From the NCBI GenBank assembly GCA_014529385.2, contig CM043963.1, forward strand, positions 78,509,412 through 78,573,411: a stretch of 64,000 nt of DNA, given 5' to 3'. Source of the DNA: Adiantum capillus-veneris (lineage: Eukaryota; Streptophyta; Polypodiopsida; Polypodiales; Pteridaceae). Shown one piece after another: positions 40,212-51,653 of the stretch. Below the pieces are notes generated by a model. The model ran no database searches, was not told where the DNA came from, and saw only the letters and a list, made by a program, of their open reading frames with translations. The stretch's first letter is position 1; the number at the start of each line of letters is the position of its first letter. The translations under genes were made by a program, and so were the position numbers.

Positions 40212-41103
40212 ATGGCATGCACTAAACAAACCGCAAAAGAGCATCCACCTGCCAACAAAAACATCCTCCAAGGATGTGAGAAGTTGGCATGTCTTAAAGG
40301 AACAAGAAAACGGCCACGAACACCTGACCGTTCTAGATACTCTTCTAGCAGTGGGCATGGTAGTAGGGCACAAGAGTCATCAAGGGCTGTAGAATCTTTC
40401 CGTCCTCAAGAAGAAACACCTAGAAGAAGAATGAAGCAACGCGCCCAACGTTGGAGAGAAGAAGAGGCCCAGAAAACACCAGAGTTCGATAGGGAGGAGC
40501 AGCCGCGCCAGAAATCACAAGCAAGACCATCCACCAGGACTTGAGTGGTCCATACAGACACTGAATCAGAGACAGAGCCACCATGACAGCGAGCTGATAT
40601 ACCGCGCACACACCGGGTGCTCGTTGGGGGGAAGACACTGCCTCGAGGCTAGGGAGCTCTCCCCACACGACAAGATTGGGAGCTAAGGAAAGAGAATGAA
40701 TCAGAAGAGGCTGTAGATCTAGCCCCTAAGCATGTAAATAGGCGCAAGTCAAAGTTATTCAGGAAGCCTAAACGCTGCCAGCCAGCAAATGTGGAGGTGC
40801 TCCCAAGACAACCACAGCGGCACCGGAAAATAGCAAGGACATTTGCAGAAATCTGAAACTACCAGACAACTACAGAGCTTTTAATTTGATCCACCCCCTT
40901 TGCTCGCAGAGTGAAGGAGGTGCTTCAAAGCTATGGAAATCAGTATAGAATGCAAGCAATAGCGCTAGAGGCTATTCGTAGAAGCCCACATCATTTCGGT
41001 GTTGGAAGATACCAACCTATGCGTCATTCATGCAAAGCGAGTGACAATACAGCCAAAAGATATGTAGCTTGCACGTCGATTGCGACGAGACTTTGAGCAT
41101 TAG
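40212..41103 (+). pseudogene. Histone H3 family pseudogene, CENH3-like
   Basis: The start MACTKQTAKEHPPANK parallels the H3 tail (ARTKQTAR). After a long basic Arg/Ser/Glu/Pro tail, the same frame gives FAEI*NYQTTTELLI*STPF, corresponding to the H3 alpha-N helix and loop. A frameshift near 41000 then gives [16 protein letters not shown] and QPKDM*LARRL, which is the H3 C-terminus. Features closer to centromeric H3 than canonical H3: PF followed by RRVKEV, RMQAIAL where CENH3 often has RWQAEAL, a long divergent tail, and a non-GERA end (RRDFEH). Stops are TGA, TGA and TAG at Arg/Arg/Gln positions. Introns may lie in the tail region. H3 membership is firm; the CENH3 subtype is inference. Confidence 0.8.
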
Positions 41104-41300
41104 CCGAAGTTACCTCTCTTTTTATATTGCACACTCTTATCTTTGTAATGAGATGACTTTGCAATGACAATATGATTAACAATTGTGTCTACTGTGTCTA
41201 TTATCCATGTGTTTTGAGTTTATTGTTTCTGAACATAAAGAGTTAAATGTAAATCAAAAATTAACTTTTTGGGTATCCTATGTGGCAGACAAGCCTATGA

Positions 41301-42024
41301 AGTGCAAAAAAAATGGTGGCCACAAGGGCGCGCAAATGGCCCAGGCATCCATCAGTTTTGGATGACCTATTTGTGCGCCCTTGTGACCACCATTTTTTTT
41401 GCACTTTCAAGCTTTGTTTACCCCATAGGATACCAAAAAAGTTAACATATTGTGAAACCAAGTGTCCATGCAACATTAAATTAGATTTTTTAAATGTCCA
41501 ATGTAATTTGGCCTTTTGGCGCAGGCAAGTATTAGGTAGACTTAGATTTTGAGTTGATCTCACCTGTTCTAGTGTCCTTGAGTGCAAACATAGGTTCCAA
41601 GTGCAAAACAAATGGTGGCCACAAGGGTACGCAAATGGCCCATCCATCAATTTTGGATGACCTATTTGCACGCCCTTGTGGCCACCATTTTTTTGCACTT
41701 TCAAACATTGATTACCCCATAGGATACCAGAAAAGTTAACATATTGTGAAACCAAGTGTCTATGCAACATTAAATTAGGATTTTCCAATGTCCAATGTAA
41801 TTGGGCCTTTTGGTGTAGGGAAGTATTAGGTAGAGCTAAAGGAGGTGATAGTATGCTTGAAAACTTAAATTTTGAGTTGATCTCACCTTTTCTAGTGTCC
41901 TTGAGTGAAAACATAGGTTCAATATGCAAAAAAAAGGGTGGCCACAAGGACGCGCAAAATTGGCCATCCAAAACTGATGTATGGGCCATTTGCGCTCCCT
42001 TGTGGCCACCCTTTTTTTGCACTT
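41301..42024. repeat. Three-unit tandem array of long hairpins
   Basis: Units of about 300-320 bp begin at 41301, 41600 and about 41923. Each starts with an inverted repeat of about 40-bp arms: AGTGCAAAAAAAATGGTGGC...CAAGGGCGC, then a short loop, then the complementary arm ending TTTTGCACTT. About 190-220 bp of shared spacer (GATACCAAAAAAGTTAACAT) follows units 1 and 2. Unit 3 is followed by a diverged, shortened version. The minus-strand 306-codon open frame across it is a by-product of the repeat. Confidence 0.9.
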
Positions 42025-42346
42025 GGTAAGCTTCTCTGCCCCCCAGGATACTTAAAAAATATAGATTAAGTGAAACCAATTGTTTTTGCAGCATTACTTT
42101 AGAGAAACCACTTCTTTTCACTAAGATGTGCTTTATACTTTCCCTAGAATTAAGGTAAGTTGAAAGAAGTATCATGTGCATCCAACTTCCACTTTGTTGT
42201 TACTTCAAGCAAAAAAGACACAGCTTATTGAAACATATCTCCAATTAGAACAATTTTCAAGATTGATTGATCACATTTAGAAGAATCTACAAGATAGAGA
42301 GACAATTTGAAATATTTTTATTTACTTCCAAAAAGTTGATTTTACA

Positions 42347-45300
42347 TCATATTGTATCTGAGGAGTTCATAATGTTCTTGACCATTTCTTGGCGCCTCTC
42401 TTGCGCGTAAGGAAACTCCCCAGTCAAGAGGGACTGCGCTATGGCCTTTGGGTCAGTTGAGCCAATGGAAGCATGTATCCCTATTTGGGCAAGCACTTTT
42501 CCACGGAAGCCAGTGCCAAATGCTGTGCATACAAGGGATCTATGCACTAGGAACACAAGATGCGCAGTTTGAGCAATGGTGCTCAAACACAAAACCTTGC
42601 TCAAAGCTTTCAATGACCAAGTCATAAAATGGGCATGGGGAGTAAATTCATTATGGACGATGGCCACATCGCCAGGGGGGAGTTGTCCTAGGTAATGCGC
42701 AAGGGAAGACTGAGGACGCCGTCCGCTTGCCACCTGTCCTTGCTACAAAATCATCAACCTACACGACGTCCTGTCATAAACCAATCAAGGTTGAGAAAAA
42801 AGACAATGAAGGATAAAATAATAACATGAAAATTAAAATAGAGTTTACCTCCTGCTCCTTGTTGTCCTCCTCCCTGTTGCCCTTTCCATCCAAGTCAATG
42901 CTCCCATGCACCGCAGCTACGAGCTTTGGATCATCAGATGGGGGGTTGCGTAGTGGCATAGGTATCCTAGTGGCCTCCACCTTGGCTTGTGTGGCTTGAA
43001 ATCATTCGTCAACCACGTGCAATTGCTCTGCAGCCAAGACCTCCGCACACACAACTGCAATAGTGTCAGCAATAGAGTCCCCAAGTGGCAAGATCTTGCT
43101 TTCAAGGGCATCTGGCGTATTGTCCAAGGGACATTTGGTGCTGTTGCATAGCACGCTCAAGCATTCATCCATGCGCATGCCAAATGATTTCTCCAAATCA
43201 TGCATAAACACATACTCCTCCCCATCCACTACCAATGAGGAGAAGTGGCTTATTTCCACCTTTGGGATAGCCTCATCCGTTGATGGTAGTGGAACTATAA
43301 TGTCACTAGGGCCAGCCACGACAATGGATTTCTCTACCACCTCCTCGTGCCCCTTGGGGTACTCGAGCTGAAGTGTTTGTCCTTCTGCTACAAGATTCAT
43401 GGGCTCAACCACCTACCTCTTAGTGTCCTTGATGAAGGACCCAACCTGAAGGTGCTCCTCCGAATTAGGTTCCTCGCTCACCAAGAAGGTAAATGTTGCT
43501 AGCCGAGAAAGGTACTCCACCCCCAACTTCGCTTTTTGAGTGCTGACACCCCTAGGGCTTGTTCGTCCAAGAAATATCCTGTGTCGGCGACAATTTCTTG
43601 GAATCTTCGCAAACTCTTGGAGAATGGGTGATCACCTTCGTGTATGTAGCGCAAAAGATCACAAGGCACCCAGATCCCTGCATGTGGGGAGATAGATACG
43701 GAATATTTTATGATGTGCTCCTCCATGAACGCAAAAATACCAGCAAATGCATCCATGTAAAGGACAATTGTGGCGTCAAGGTCAGGGAACGAGTAAAGAA
43801 GGTGTGGAGGTCCAACTTCCCTTTGTATTTGATGTCCTCGAGGAAGAGGATGAAGCGTGACAAAGGGGTGGATGTGGGTGCAGATGCAGAGGCTGTGGAG
43901 GCGACCATGTCTAGCCTGGGGTGTAGATAGAGAGTGGAGGAGCTCAAGAGTTGCAAAAGTGAAAAGTGTGAATGAGTTATGCGGTCCCCCTTTTATAATG
44001 GTCCCTTTTTTAAAGACATTAAAAAAAGGCACTTTCACCAAAAAATGATCTATCATCTCAATGCGAAAAATTATATTCAAAGACATGATTTGCCGAAGCA
44101 AATCATGTTGATTACATCGGCGATTGTTTTCAAAATTGCAAGAGTTACAAAGTTATAAGAGCGATAGTATAGTTCCATCCATGCCCCATTCCTCCTTGAC
44201 CTTCAATATGTCTTCCATTTTCTTTCCAATCTGCGGACATTCATTACAATAAGCATCTAATGATCGACAAACTATGATGTATTGAAAATGTGGTGGAAGG
44301 ATTCTCACCTTGTGACCTTGTTAAAAAAATTGTGCTTGTTGAAGGGCCTCAAAACCCATAATAACCAAATGTTCTCACACATTACTGAGAGTCCAATGCT
44401 TGTTCACTTGGACTGCCTCCAAAGCATTGTTGGGTATCCTCACTGCGATGTCAAAGCTTGCAATAGCGCCATCTACACTCTGTAAGGGAGTCCACACTCC
44501 AAGCTTGCACATCCAACGATCATAGTGGAATCGTATGTACAGGGAGGTGCATGATTTCAAATAACGCATTCTAATATCTGAAGCTCCAACCTTACAACGG
44601 TACCGGTCCCCATTGTGCATGCCTTCCACAAAACCCAAGTCCTCTGCTAAAAGCCTTCCTAATTCCTCATAATGCACATCTTTACATACAAGCATTGTGG
44701 TAGTCTTCACAAATACAAACTCTTTAAAATGTGCACAAAACAATGAATAGGCAAACACCAACTCAAGCCCACAGACCTAGAAGCTTTAGAGTATTTCAAA
44801 GAGTTTTGAACATCTATTATCATCTTTTGCTTGAAAGATGCTATCGACCACAAATCTGGCACCAGCCACTCCATACTTAATAAGGAAGTTACTTTAATGG
44901 GTTCAAGCGTTTCAAACTCTTGCGTAGAAGTAGGCACAATATAGGAGTGAGAATAGAAGAAAATCCTTCTTTGAACCAATTTGGTTTGGGCAAAGATGTG
45001 CGAATTACATTGTTGCTTCAATATCTGCATGTATAGCATTGAACGTGCCGGAAAGGCTATGTAGTGGCTGCTCCTCCACCAACGTGGATGGAAATATGAC
45101 TATAAATGCATGGCAAATCTTAAGTATAAATCCATAATAACATTACACTGTGATTTCACACCTAGCTTTGTATTCTCAAAACATGTACTTACGATGTGTT
45201 GGAAATCGAGGTGGTTGTTGCAATTGCATGCTTGACATTGAGAAAACATGTTGCACAATGGCTACGGTCCCCTTGTCTTTGCGGTTCTTGAAGCCAAGGA

Positions 45301-45496
45301 GATTTCCTTTCCAATGATGATCCAAGTTTGCACGATTCCACACACGATGAGGGCCAATAGTAGATGGTTGCATGCATACCCAAGCACCTTTGGTGAACTC
45401 TTGTGGCACCCACTCATCATCTATACCTCTTGTGTTGTGGCATACAAGTGCTATGACCTCTTCCTTTGGCCACCTTTGCGAAGTACAATTGGCCAT
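42347..45496 (-). pseudogene. Gene Y, copy 1 (Myb/SANT-trihelix-like N-terminus)
   Basis: Minus-strand multi-exon remnant, paralogous in its C-terminal half to 57437-59270. Exon 1 (45496-45193) starts MANCTSQRWPKEEVIALV and ends at a consensus donor GTAAGT; its RVWNRANLDHHWKGNLLGF followed by KNRKDKG resembles the third helix of Myb/SANT-trihelix DNA-binding domains. Later blocks: ELGRLLAEDLGFVEGM and RYRCKVGASDIRMRYL (44761-44375), DGEEYVFMHDLEKSFG (43412-43002), then after an intron (donor near 42850, acceptor near 42737) SLAHYLGQLPPGDVAIVHN. Several stops and shifts occur between them. Function unknown; a DNA-binding partner of gene X is a guess. Confidence 0.55.
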
Positions 45497-45570
45497 TGTT
45501 GAACAAAGAAAATCAGGAGGAGGAGCAAAACCTTGATTGTTGCTACAATGTAGGTGGGATAAAGTGATAG

Positions 45571-45649
45571 GAGAAGGTGGTTAACCCTTGCTTGGTGTGG
45601 CAATGGGAGGAGAAGGTGGATAACCGTTGCTTGGTGTGGCAATGGAAGG
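45571..45649. repeat. 39-bp minisatellite, two units
   Basis: GAGAAGGTGG...TTGCTTGGTGTGG is repeated twice with few changes, just upstream of gene Y copy 1. Confidence 0.85.
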
Positions 45650-46396
45650 TGGTAGGGGAGGAGAGAGGAGCTTCCTTGCTGCAACAATGGAGATGGTGTA
45701 GAGAGAGAGTGTTGGAGTAGAGGATGAGTGTGATGGTTGCAACCAAGGAGAGATTGGAAAAGGGGTTTTAGAGAGAGAAAATCACTTTTTACCCAAGGAC
45801 TACTTTTTGGGGGGCTTTGGATAGTAAAAAAATATTTTTCAAAATTTTTTGATTTTTTTTGAATTTTAGGGTTTTTGGGTGCACATTTTTACTTTTTGTG
45901 GTCAAAAAAAGCTTTTTTGATCATAAAATAGATTTAGGGGAGTTTTAAGAATATAAGATTTGAGTTTTAAAATTGAAAAATTTCAAAATTTTGGGATTTT
46001 TTCAAAACCGGATAAAAAAGGAGAGAAGTTGGAGGTTCCATATGGCCCACTTCCCCCTACCCCCCCCCCCCCCCCCCCCCGTCCACCCCACCTTCTCACT
46101 AGGTAAGAGCCCATTAAGACGTGTAAGACTACTTTGTCCCCCTACATTTTTTAGAACATAGACTGTGTCCACCACCCTCTTCTCATTGGCTGGCCTCTGA
46201 TTAACCTTAATCCCAAAGGGCCCCTAGAGGGTTCATATTTTTCCGAATGATCTTCTGTCGCTTCGAAGGAAAGTACCCGCTTTGGTTGTTACAATATATT
46301 GTAGCTGATACTAGCACTTGTTTAATGGATACTTCCATCATCTGTGTGTATCTTATGTCTATAAGCATTCTAGCACCTGGTAGTGGAGATTGTTGT
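45650..46396. other. Intergenic, no gene seen
   Basis: Low-complexity T/A-rich DNA (45780-46020), a C21 run at 46060-46080, then unassigned sequence. No domain in any frame. Confidence 0.5.
46060..46080. repeat. C21 homopolymer
   Basis: Twenty-one consecutive C residues. Confidence 0.95.
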
Positions 46397-47486
46397 CCTG
46401 TATCTGGCTAGATACCATCTGTTTTGGCCAAATTTTCAGAGCATAACAACCCCAAAACTTGCGTGAAACCAATTCCCCTGCTAGAACTCACTTGTACAGG
46501 CATATACCCTCCGATTCCTGCCCAAAAACAGTAAATTAAACACGCTATATTTACTGGTTTTTGCTCTGTTTTCAGCACCAAACAGTCCCCTAGCTGTCCT
46601 CTGCCAGTGGGACATGATTCCCAAGGGTTATGGCATCCATATGGCTGAAAAACAGTCAATTTTCTGCGCATACACAATGCTGAATTTGCACTTGTATGGT
46701 GAGGTTATGACCCTCACCGGTGCCTACTTTGGAGTAGCAATTAGCTACCCCTGTTTCTGCTCAAGCAGGCTCTTGCCTCAGCACAAAAGCATGAACCCAC
46801 ACAACTGTACATCAGTCAAATGAAGAGCCCTCTTGTGGGGCATCACATAACTGCACGTAGGGGGGAGAGAGAGCAGTGTGTAGCGTGCAGGGCATCACTC
46901 CTAGCACCACACTGTACATGAGAGGGGAAAAAAGAACTCCATAGCTCTTAACTTATGATAGGAAACTAAAAAATAAGCCTCCTAGCTATAAATTCAGCGC
47001 CACTTCTTGATGCATGAGGCAAGTGCATATAAATGTGCCACTTGTCGCATTTACAAGCATTTTTCCGTTTCGGGTTTGCCGCCTAAAAATCTCCCGACTG
47101 GTTGCTCAGTTGACTTTCTAGCAGAGTTGTAGAACGTTCCCCTAGTCATACTGAAGGTAATGACGTGAACACATTTCATGGCCCAAAATAGCAGTTTCCT
47201 AATTTTTAGGAGATACTTCTGTTGGGCTCCCACTGATCATCTGACGATATATCCTCATTGGGACCGCATCCAAAAGTGCAATGCGACCCAACCGTCGGAT
47301 ACATTCTGTTGGTAGTCCCACCTTGACTTTATGCCTTTATTGAGTTCACTTCCTAGTATCCACCAACTTGCTAAGTGCGACGGGGGGACCTACATGATCT
47401 TGCTCTGAGCCTAGACATCCTCTTACTATACGAATTCCAGTGCCGACCACTTCCCGTTTGCGGGTGAAACTACCGTTCACATTGGC
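46397..47486. repeat. 1.1-kb direct repeat, copy A
   Basis: Starts CCTGTATCTGGCTAG and ends CCGTTCACATTGGC. Nearly colinear with 48037-49107, with small indels. Contains a TATA-like AGCTATAAATTC near 46985. A short frame (46614-46823) has a diverged counterpart in the other copy (48158-48463), but no domain is recognised. Confidence 0.92.
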
Positions 47487-48036
47487 CAACTCTCGCAGGA
47501 GATCTAGTGGCCAATCTCCCATTGTGAGACCTCGTCCTATCTCATCTTGGTTCATACTTGCAAATCCTAAAAACGCAGCAAAAAATCAACCCTAATTTGA
47601 CCACTTTTTGGTAGGGCAAACATGTGGAATTTCTAGTTTGTCCTGTGAAGAGCAACCCTCTTCCATAATGCCCTTCCCTTTGTCGGCCATGGTATAATCC
47701 CGCGTTCTTGTACACTGTGTCTTTACCCAAAAAAACCAAGGCTTACTCTTTGAGGAAAAAGTGATTGATGTCCCGGCAATGGAACCTTGAAACCGGCGCG
47801 TAGGGTGGTAGGAGGCATTGGCTTTCACCCGAAATTCTTTACTTTAGACATACACAGAGAGAATGTGCAAAGGAAACCTGTGATGGGAATTAACACTTAA
47901 GTACACACACGGCTCGGAAGCTAGAATGCCCCGAGCAGACGCCGACACCCTAAAGGCCCCAAAATTGGCGCCCCTTTTGGTATTTCTTTATTCTTTAGGA
48001 GGGTAAATTACAAAGAAGAGTCCTGGGAATCCTTCA
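47487..48036. other. Spacer between direct repeats
   Basis: 550 bp unique to the gap. It contains TTGGCGCC near 47966, which resembles part of some retroelement primer sites but is not adjacent to a repeat end. No gene recognised. Confidence 0.5.
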
Positions 48037-49107
48037 CCTGTATCTGGCTAGATACCATCTGTTTTGGCCAAATTTTCACAGCATAACAGTCCCAAAACTG
48101 GCGCGAAACCAATTCCCCTGCTAGAACTCACTTGTACTGGCATATACCCTCTGATTCTTGCCCAAAAATAGTAAACTCAGCACGCTATATTTACTGGTTT
48201 TTGCTCTGTTTTCAGCACCAAACAGTCCCCTAGCTGTCCTCTACCAGTGGGACACGATTCCCAAGAGTTCTTGCGTCCGTATAGCTGAAAAAAAGTCAAT
48301 TTTCTGCGCATACACAGAGCTGAATTTGCACCTGTACGTTGAGGTTATGACCCTCACCAGTGCCTGCTTTGGAGTAGCAGTTAGCTACCCCTGTTCTTGC
48401 TCAAGGAGGCTCTTGCCTCAGCACAAAAGCATGAACCCACACAACTGTACATCAGTCAAATGAAGAGCCCTCTTGTGGGGCATCACATAACTGCACGTAG
48501 GGAAGAGAGAGAGCAGTGTGTAGCGTGCAGGGCATCACTCCTAGCACCACACTGTACATGAGAGGGAAAGAAAGCACTCCATAGCTTTTAACCTATGGAC
48601 AGGAAACTCAAAAATTGCCCTCCCAGCTATAAATTCAACGCCACTTCTTGATGCACGAGTGCACAAAAATGTGCCACTTGGCGCATTTACAAGCATTTTC
48701 CTGTTTTGGGTTTGCCGCCTAAAGTTCTCCCGACTGGTTGCTTAGTTGACTTTGCGGCACAGTTGTAAAATGTTCCCCTAGTCATACCGAAGGTAATGAC
48801 GCAAACACATTTCATTTCCCTAATTTTTAGGAGATGCTTCCATTGGGCTCCCACTAGTCATCTGACCATCTATCCTCATTGGGACCGCATCCAAAAGTGC
48901 AATGTGGCCCAACTGTCGGATACTTTTTGTTGGTAGTCCCACCTTGACTTTATGCCTTTATTGAGATCACTTCCTAGTATCCACCAACTTGCTAAGTGCG
49001 ACAAGAGGACCTACATGATCTTGCTCTGAGCCTAAACATCCTCTTACTATACGAATTCTAGTGCCGACCACTTCCTGTTTGCGGGTGAAACTACCGTTCA
49101 CATTGGC
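48037..49107. repeat. 1.1-kb direct repeat, copy B
   Basis: Second copy of 46397-47486 in the same orientation (1,071 against 1,090 bp). Confidence 0.92.
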
Positions 49108-49261
49108 TATACAATGTCTGACCGTTTGCTACTTCAAAAAGAGGGTCTCAAAAATAAAACAAAAATCATTGGAAAGAAACCAACAACTAAGGTTAGCAGT
49201 TGCCACGTCCTCGTGACATAGTTAATAGCTGCCACGTCCCCGTGACAAAGGGTCTTGTGTG

Positions 49262-49266
<5 letters not shown>

Positions 49267-49352
<86 letters not shown>
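49267..49352. repeat. (GA)43 inside LTR copy 3
   Basis: 86-bp GA run at the family's conserved microsatellite position. Confidence 0.95.
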
Positions 49353-49356
<4 letters not shown>

Positions 49357-49767
49357 ATTATCGTCCTTGAAGGTCAAATATGACCTATGGGACCAAAGTT
49401 ACATGTGATGTAGTATGTGTGTGGTTGATGAGTGAGTCGCGATCCTCCAAAATTGTGGTAATGAGAGTCGCAATGGATAGCCCACATTGTGGTTGGGAGA
49501 GGAAAGTGTGTAGGTCTAAGTCATATCTAAAAATGTGAGGGAAGCAAGTTTGGATGTGACCAAAATCTTAGCACTCTAGTGTGCAGTACACAGACTCTTG
49601 AACTTGCAGTGAGCATAATGTGCACAATAGATTTCCCCAATGCCCTGTCTCACATCAAAGGGAGTGGGAGCTAAGCTGATTGACTGCGATAGTGCATATA
49701 GCTAACAAGGGAATAGGCTCAAGCATGTAAGTGTGAGTACGGTTTCCCCTTTTAGCAAATAATGTGC
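49353..49767. other. Foreign segment splitting LTR copy 3
   Basis: Sequence absent from the other two LTR copies, lying between two microsatellite stretches. No coding content or terminal repeats seen. Confidence 0.5.
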
Positions 49768-49789
49768 ATGTGTGTGTGTGTGTATGTGT

Positions 49790-49848
<59 letters not shown>
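49768..49848. repeat. (TG)n(AG)n compound microsatellite
   Basis: TG run with occasional TA, switching to AG before the LTR sequence resumes. Confidence 0.95.
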
Positions 49849-49849
<1 letters not shown>

Positions 49850-50859
49850 TCAAAGGCTTCAAAGACAGGTGGTCAAAGCCCACTAGGGGAGGAGTTCCAA
49901 GGCGATGAAGACACAAAGGTGGTGGTTCAAAGGGTAAGGTAATGGTCAATGTGTTGGGCTCATGCAAAGGTTACTAAAACGATGATGCCAAGTATGGGTA
50001 ATGCAAGCAAAAGGCTCAATTCGCTGACACCATGAGCAGATATAAACCTTTCTTAAATTATACAAAGCTTTTGTAATCCTCTATAAAAGGAAGTTCTCAC
50101 AAGGGTAAAGGGTATTTTTGGCCTAGGCTTTTCGGGATCTGATTGCAGAGAGCCATTGTGTGTGGGTGAAATTTTTATGGAGTATTTTGCAATGTTGAAA
50201 CTGACAGAAGCCCATTGAGTTGTTGTGGAGTTTATTTTTTTTGGTTTTGCTCTTTGGAGCAGTGTGTGTGACTATCAAGGGAGGTCTGAAGGAGCGTCAG
50301 GAGCACGAAAGAACTCGACGATGATGCAACTTTGGGGAGCTTTCTGATTCGAGGGTTGCAATTCAAAGGGCATACTGAAGGGGCGTATGCAATAGAATTG
50401 TAAAAGAGTAATGAAAAATTAACCGCTGTATCACTTGTGAGTTGACAGTTACTCTTGTGGCTCGATTTTATATTTCTTACCGCAGTTAATAGCGTTCTTA
50501 TTTGCAATCTTTTCTCTTAACCTCTCTAATCACCATTTATACTTGTATTAAATCTTAATTAAATCTATCTGCACTCAAGGCTCATTTATCCTAGTTTGAA
50601 CGTCTACTAAGCTCCTATCTACAGCCAGAAGCCCGGTGCTTTGCCGATCAGACCCTAGAGAACCGCACACTCTAACAACGTTTAAGAAGTCATGTAAAGA
50701 TCCATCACCATTAACACTTGTACTTGCCTGCTGCTACCCCTCCTGCACCATTGCCTCTACCTTCACCCAGGCCTTGCCCCATTCCATAAAAAAGATCGCC
50801 TTTGCCATCCCGACCTTCATCTCCTTCTCTGACCTCTTCTCCAAAGCCACCTCCCACTT

Positions 50860-51305
50860 CTCTCAACAGGCCTATGGAGGAGGAACTGACAACCCTTCTC
50901 TCTAGGGTCAACATCAAGTTTCCTACTTTTAAGGGACTATCTCCTGAGGATGCTGTCGACCATGTGCAGTGGTTCTTGTCACTTTGCCAAAGCCGTGGGC
51001 TAAATTGAGAAGATGCCTATATGGTGCTTTTCCCTTCCACCTTAGAGGGACTTGCCGACAAGTGGTATAGTCATTTGCAGAGGGCCACTTCACCAATTGA
51101 AATGTCCTCAAAGCGGCATTCACTACCGAGTTTCAATCGGGACACTATAGGAAGAAGGCCTTGGAACAGTTGTAAAGCTTGGAGTTGGGTCCTGGGTAAA
51201 CCTTCACTGAATTGATAACTCGGGCTCGATCCCTTGTAACCACGTTACCTCAACAACCATGTGATTTCATGATCAAGAAGTGGGTGGAGAAGGCCTTGCC
51301 TACTT
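50860..51305 (+). pseudogene. Ty3/gypsy gag fragment
   Basis: FPTFKGLSPEDAVDHVQWF, then a TGA, then EDAYMVLFPSTLEGLADKWY follow the gypsy Gag core pattern (F-x-G...P-E-D...hydrophobic...A-x-x-W-Y). A frameshift and stops follow, and the coding ends at a 27-G run. It lies about 200 bp after the LTR copy 3 end, so it may be the internal region of an autonomous relative of that LTR family. Confidence 0.78.
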
Positions 51306-51309
51306 TGAC

Positions 51310-51336
51310 GGGGGGGGGGGGGGGGGGGGGGGGGGG
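51310..51336. repeat. G27 homopolymer
   Basis: Twenty-seven consecutive G residues at the point where gag coding breaks off. Confidence 0.95.
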
Positions 51337-51653
51337 TGTCACATTGGGGTGGGAAATGAGCGGCCATGCTGAGGTGGCGGGGTGCCATTTTCCCAATGAA
51401 AAGTGCAAGATGGCCTCCCACTCATGTCAGAGGGGCGGGCAAACCCCCCGGGCCAACTTTTCCCATAACTGCAAAAAGCTAAGGTGGGAACGTCACTCAC
51501 AGGTTCCGAATGCTTACAGTCAATGCCGTAAGTGGGTCTTCAACCATTTAAATGTCCCTGACTGGTTGCCGTTGTAGGAAGATTTTTTTGTTCTGAGCCC
51601 GGTGTGACTGAGTTTCGGTGGCCACCAGCGCAATGGGAGAGGGGCGGGTGCCC

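Larger units (their letters stand above)
49230..50670 (+). mobile_element. Third copy of the outer-element LTR, interrupted
   Basis: AAAGGGTCTTGTGTGGGAGA at about 49245 corresponds to 15130, and 49850-50665 is colinear with 15255-16080 up to GAACCGCACACTC. Between them the GA repeat (49267-49352) is followed by about 415 bp of foreign sequence and then a TG/AG microsatellite. The left 1.2 kb of the LTR is missing. A gypsy gag fragment follows shortly downstream. Confidence 0.8.

Noticed and set aside
40212-41103. Rescue of the TGA/TAG codons by U-to-C RNA editing or an alternative code
   Set aside because: Such editing is known in plant organelles, while this locus sits among nuclear LTR elements; a frameshift is also present. 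Mutational decay is simpler.
41301-42024. CRISPR-like array
   Set aside because: Units are long, contain self-complementary arms and similar spacers; this is a eukaryotic tandem repeat.
41261-42181. 306-codon minus-strand open frame
   Set aside because: It spans the three-unit hairpin array and its sequence repeats with the array; the length comes from repetition, not selection.
46397-49107. Direct repeats as the LTR pair of a short retrotransposon
   Set aside because: No primer-binding site or polypurine tract at the inner edges in either orientation, and no coding remains in the spacer.
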